Part shown: in pieces, positions 60,683 to 64,000 of the stretch
How positions within the stretch are numbered: the stretch's first letter is position 1
Layout: the number at the start of each line of letters is the position of its first letter
Assembly: GCA_944325185.1 (NCBI GenBank)
Contig: CALUZA010000004.1
Location: 1 to 64,000, forward strand
Length of the DNA stretch: 64,000 bases
Direction of reading: 5' to 3'
DNA from: Candidatus Gastranaerophilales bacterium
GTDB lineage: Bacteria > Cyanobacteriota > Vampirovibrionia > Gastranaerophilales > Gastranaerophilaceae
Translations under genes and position numbers: made by a program
Notes under the pieces: generated by a model
The model's input: the letters and a program-made list of their open reading frames with translations, nothing else
What the model was told of the DNA's origin: nothing
Databases searched by the model: none

Positions 60683-63328
60683 TTATTTTTTTGCTTCAAT
60701 TACTGCTTGCGCAGCAGCAAGAGCGGCCTGAGGTATTCTGAAAGGTGAGCAGGAAACGTAATTTAAGCCAATTTTATAAGCAAACTTAACGCTGTCCGGG
60801 TCTCCGCCGTGTTCACCGCATATACCGCCAATTAAAGCCGGATTAATCGATTTACCTTTTTCCATAGCCATTTTAATTAATTCTCCTACACCTTTGAAAT
60901 CAAGGGTATCAAATGGGTTATATGGAAGGATTTTTTGTTCTACGTAACGTTTCAAGAATTTACCTTCGGCGTCATCTCTTGAATATCCGAATGTCATTTG
61001 TGTTAAGTCATTTGTACCAAATGAGAAAAATTCGGCATAAGGAGCAATTTCATCTGCGGTTAATGCAGCACGAGGAATTTCAATCATTGTTCCAAATTTA
61101 TATTCAAGTTCTACGCCTTTTTCTTTCATAACGTCTTTTGCAACTTTTACAAGAATTTCTTTTGCTGTTTTTAATTCGTTTACATGTCCGATTAAAGGAA
61201 TCATAACATACGGCATAACGTTAATACCTTCTTTTTTAACGTCACATGCGGCTTCAAAAATAGCTCTTACTTGCATTTCGTTGATTTCAGGATATGTTAA
61301 ACCCAAACGGCAGCCACGAAGTCCCATCATAGGATTTGATTCAGATAAGCCTTCTACGATTGTCAACAAAGCTTGTTCTTCAGTATAATCCTGTTTTAAA
61401 ACTTTTTTAGCTGCAACTTGCGCAATAAGTTCTTCTTTGGAAGGTAAAAATTCGTGTAATGGAGGATCTAATAATCTTATTGTTAAAGGTCTTTCTCCAA
61501 GTGCTTTGAACATTCCATAAAAATCTTTATATTGCATTGGTAATAACTGCGCTAATGCTTCTGCGCGCGCTTCTTTTGTACCTGCAATAATCATTTTTTG
61601 AACCCAAGGAAGTCTATCAGGATCCATAAACATGTGTTCAGTTCTGCATAATCCAACACCTTCTGCATGGAACATTAAAGCATTTTCCACGTCCTTAACT
61701 GTGTCTGCATTAGCTTCAATAGTCATTGTCTTTATTTCATTTACCCAAGAGAAGAATGTTTTAAAGTTGTCGTCAATTTTGGCGTCTGCTAATTTAACAG
61801 CTCCATCCATTACCAAACCTTTTCCGCCATCAAGCGAAATTATGTCGTCTTTATGGTAAACTGTTCCATCTGCTCCAATGAGGGTTTCTTTTTCAAGATC
61901 AATTTTCATATCTTCACAACCTGCAACGCAAGGTTTACCCATACCCTTTGCAACAACCGCAGCATGAGAAGTTGCACCACCTCTAAGAGTTAAAACACCT
62001 TGTGCAACTGCCATACCATGTATATCATCAGGACATGTTTCAATTCTTACTAAGATAACTTTTTCGCCTTTTTCTCCACGTTCGGCAGCTTCATCGGTAT
62101 TAAATACAATTTTACCAACAGCAGCACCCGGAGAAGCATTAACACCGTGTGCAACTACATGTGCTTGTTTCATTGCAGCATCATCGAAGCAAGGTAATAA
62201 TATTTGATTAACTGCGTATGGATCTACAAGTTGAATTGCACGTTCTTTTGTAATTATACCTTCTTTTTCCATTTCAACAGCAATTCTAACTGCCGCTGTT
62301 GCAGTTCTTTTACCGCTTCTTGTTTGAAGAATATATAATTTACCTTTTTCAATTGTAAATTCCATATCTTGGACATCTTTATATCCGTTTTCAAGTTTTT
62401 TTGCGATATCTACATATTGTTTATATAAATCAGGCATTTCAACTTCAAGTTCGCAAATTGGTTTTGGTGTTCTAATACCTGCAACAACATCTTCACCTTG
62501 TGCATTTGTTAAATATTCGCCATAGAATTTATTTTCACCGGTAGCGGGGTTTCTTGTAAACGAAACACCTGTAGCACAGTCATCGCCCATATTACCAAAT
62601 ACCATTGTTTGAACGTTAACTGCAGTTCCAAAATTGTGGTCAATTTTATTCATGGTTCTATAAGCAACGGCACGTGGAATATTCCAAGAACGAAATACTG
62701 CTTCAATTGCTTCTTGAAGCTGCACGAAAGGATCTTGTGGAAATTCTCTTCCAACAACTTCTTTAATTACATTTTTATAAACCGGAATTAAAGATTTCCA
62801 ACCTTCTGCAGAAACTTGTGTATCTTCTTTTACGCCTTCACGTTCTTTAACTTTTTCAACTTCGGATTCAAAATATTTTTGTCTATCCATATCCCAAGCA
62901 ACAGAACCGAACATTGTCAAAAATCTTCTGTAGCTGTCATAGCAAAATCTGGGATTGTTTGTTAATTTAACCATTGCTTCGACGGTTTCATCATTTAAGC
63001 CTAAATTTAATATAGTTTCCATCATACCGGGCATTGAATCTCTTGCACCTGAACGAACAGAAACTAAAAGTGGATTTTGCGTATCACCAAATTTTTTACC
63101 TGTTTGTTTTTCAACATCAGCTAAAGCAGCTTTAACTTCATCCATTAAGCCCTCAGGCATTTTGTTTCCGTTGTTTATATAATCCATACAAACTTCAGTT
63201 GTAATAGTTAGCCCCGGAGGAACAGGCAGACCCAAATTGGTCATTTCAGCAAGATTTGCACCCTTACCGCCAAGGAGGTTTCTCATATCCGCATTGCCTT
63301 CTCTAAAAAGCCATACACGTTTTTGCAT
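60683..63328 (-). CDS. ppdK: pyruvate, phosphate dikinase
   Basis: 881 residues, the full family length. Interconverts pyruvate, ATP and phosphate with PEP, AMP and diphosphate, important in anaerobes using PPi-linked glycolysis. The ATP-grasp N-domain (LLGGKGANLAEMTNLGLPVPPG), the swivelling His domain (RGGATSHAAVVAKGMGKPCV) and the C-terminal PEP domain (LRGCRLGLTYPEI, SFGTNDLTQMTFGYSRDDAEGKF, GICGEHGG) are complete. Confidence 0.98.
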   Translation of the reverse strand: MQKRVWLFREGNADMRNLLGGKGANLAEMTNLGLPVPPGLTITTEVCMDYINNGNKMPEGLMDEVKAALADVEKQTGKKFGDTQNPLLVSVRSGARDSMPGMMETILNLGLNDETVEAMVKLTNNPRFCYDSYRRFLTMFGSVAWDMDRQKYFESEVEKVKEREGVKEDTQVSAEGWKSLIPVYKNVIKEVVGREFPQDPFVQLQEAIEAVFRSWNIPRAVAYRTMNKIDHNFGTAVNVQTMVFGNMGDDCATGVSFTRNPATGENKFYGEYLTNAQGEDVVAGIRTPKPICELEVEMPDLYKQYVDIAKKLENGYKDVQDMEFTIEKGKLYILQTRSGKRTATAAVRIAVEMEKEGIITKERAIQLVDPYAVNQILLPCFDDAAMKQAHVVAHGVNASPGAAVGKIVFNTDEAAERGEKGEKVILVRIETCPDDIHGMAVAQGVLTLRGGATSHAAVVAKGMGKPCVAGCEDMKIDLEKETLIGADGTVYHKDDIISLDGGKGLVMDGAVKLADAKIDDNFKTFFSWVNEIKTMTIEANADTVKDVENALMFHAEGVGLCRTEHMFMDPDRLPWVQKMIIAGTKEARAEALAQLLPMQYKDFYGMFKALGERPLTIRLLDPPLHEFLPSKEELIAQVAAKKVLKQDYTEEQALLTIVEGLSESNPMMGLRGCRLGLTYPEINEMQVRAIFEAACDVKKEGINVMPYVMIPLIGHVNELKTAKEILVKVAKDVMKEKGVELEYKFGTMIEIPRAALTADEIAPYAEFFSFGTNDLTQMTFGYSRDDAEGKFLKRYVEQKILPYNPFDTLDFKGVGELIKMAMEKGKSINPALIGGICGEHGGDPDSVKFAYKIGLNYVSCSPFRIPQAALAAAQAVIEAKK

Positions 63329-63451
63329 TAATTTCCTCCAATTTTTCTAATATTTCTAATAACACAATTTAAAATGATGTTATCAAAAACATGCTTTAAT
63401 GACAATTATAATTTGAATTTAAAAGAAAAATTTATGTAAATTTTTGTTAAA

Positions 63452-63477
63452 TTAAAAAAGCCCGTTATGGGCTTTTT
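63452..63477 (-). terminator. intrinsic terminator after dapA
   Basis: AAAAAAGCCC-GTTAT-GGGCTTTTTT just after the dapA stop, T-run on the minus strand. Confidence 0.88.
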
Positions 63478-63479
63478 TA

Positions 63480-64000
63480 CTATATATTTTCTGTCTTGGA
63501 TAAGACTTTATTTAAACAATCAGCTAACTCCAATCTTGCTTGTTCATCTAATTCCACAAGCGGTCTTCTAACAACATTTTCCAAAATTCCTAATTTTGAT
63601 AAAAGCGCTTTAACTGGAGTTGGATTAGGAGCCATAAATATTTTTTTAAACAATGGGAATAAAATTTTATGCATATTTTGAGAAGCAAGCACTTGCCCTG
63701 ATTTAAAATTATGAATCATTGATTTTATTTCATTGCCTACAACGTGTGATGCAACCGATACAACACCGTGCGCACCAAGAGATAACATTGGTAATGTTAA
63801 ACTATCATCTCCCGAATATATAACAAAATCATCCGGAGCAAGCATTTTTATTTCGGAAATTAGATCCAAATTAGAATTAGATTGTTTAACTGCAACAATA
63901 TTTGAATATTCTTTTGCAAGAAAAGCTATTGTTTCAGGTGCCATATCGACCCCTGTTCTCCCCGGAATATTATATAAAATAATCGGTAAATCAACACTCT
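63480..64000 (-). CDS. dapA: 4-hydroxy-tetrahydrodipicolinate synthase (partial, N-terminus beyond window)
   Basis: About 173 residues of the C-terminal part are in the window. The frame is open to the right edge, so the ATG at 63944 is internal. ILYNIPGRTGVDM carries the catalytic Tyr, and the Schiff-base Lys follows in NIVAVKQSN. FVIYSGDDSLTLPMLSLGAHGVVSVASHV is the typical C-terminal region. The enzyme joins pyruvate with aspartate semialdehyde, the first committed step to DAP and lysine. Confidence 0.94.
   Translation of the reverse strand, partial: SVDLPIILYNIPGRTGVDMAPETIAFLAKEYSNIVAVKQSNSNLDLISEIKMLAPDDFVIYSGDDSLTLPMLSLGAHGVVSVASHVVGNEIKSMIHNFKSGQVLASQNMHKILFPLFKKIFMAPNPTPVKALLSKLGILENVVRRPLVELDEQARLELADCLNKVLSKTENI

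Noticed and set aside
63480-63944. Complete 154-residue gene starting at ATG 63944
   Set aside because: The frame continues upstream to the window edge with conserved dapA sequence (YNIPGRTGVDM), so the ATG is internal.
1-64000. CRISPR array, prophage or insertion sequence
   Set aside because: No regularly spaced repeats, integrase, transposase or structural phage genes were seen; the tRNA-linked repeats have no associated integrase.

Overview
The window looks like a chromosomal segment from a non-photosynthetic relative of Cyanobacteria, most likely a gut Vampirovibrionia/Melainabacteria (Gastranaerophilales-type) bacterium. This is inferred, not proven. The reasons are very AT-rich DNA, two proteins of the LdpA family (a cyanobacterial circadian/redox iron-sulfur family), an SLH-domain envelope protein, meso-DAP peptidoglycan genes (murE with a DNPR motif, ddh, dapF, dapA), a LytB-type MEP pathway, a pseudopilin, a stand-alone MCE protein and an LPS-type heptosyltransferase. 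Together these indicate a Gram-negative-type envelope. No phage, insertion sequence or CRISPR array was seen.

Layout. 1-6 kb: ACR3 arsenite exporter, a CAT-anticodon tRNA with a duplicated fragment beside it, an orphan membrane-zipper protein, an SLH protein, a GT9 glycosyltransferase, and tRNA-Pro preceded by two decayed tRNA-like units. 6-8 kb: a broken pabB-pabC fusion followed by an intact pabA. 8-12 kb: a hypothetical protein, pseudopilin, TPR protein and MscS channel. 12-18 kb: a division/wall operon running BlaI-like repressor, small protein, rsmH, ftsL, ftsI, murE. 18-32 kb: CorA, a ClpX-type zinc-finger mini-protein with a helical partner and ruvX, a DUF2229 protein, an M16 protease, an epimerase with LdpA paralog 1, a short CDF exporter, ddh, a GDSL esterase with a SprA-like mini-metalloprotease, and an MCE protein. 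32.6-46.4 kb: one long minus-strand polysaccharide operon. 47-54 kb: tRNA-Gln, a uridine-kinase-like gene, class II aldolase-thiC, ispH-rpsA, acpS and a Pro/Ala/Ser-rich protein. 54-64 kb: rpsF-ssb-rpsR, dapF, an M20 peptidase, trpS, a TPR protein, a CheR-like methyltransferase, ppdK and the start of dapA.

The most interesting region is the polysaccharide operon. rfbF-rfbG-rfbH would make CDP-4-keto-3,6-dideoxyglucose. RfbH keeps the full iron-sulfur pattern CX57CX1CX7C and the His that replaces the PLP-lysine. The usual reductase partner RfbI is absent from the operon. The gene overlapping the end of rfbH instead encodes an LdpA-like protein with two 4Fe-4S ferredoxin motifs. Further along are a HAD phosphatase, an aldolase fused to what may be an MptE-like domain, a TPP enzyme of the acetolactate-synthase type, a GT39-like membrane transferase, an epimerase, and a GtrB/GtrA pair. 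My working hypothesis is a branched 3,6-dideoxy-sugar pathway (yersiniose-like logic) with an LdpA-family protein as its electron donor or redox sensor. The second LdpA paralog also sits directly beside a nucleotide-sugar epimerase.

Other points worth attention are the decayed pABA synthesis locus, an ispH reading frame whose only plausible start is ATA, a thiC-aldolase pair that may link thiamine synthesis to 5'-deoxyadenosine salvage, a shared N-terminal tag in three otherwise unrelated proteins, and a possible C-rich small RNA upstream of acpS.
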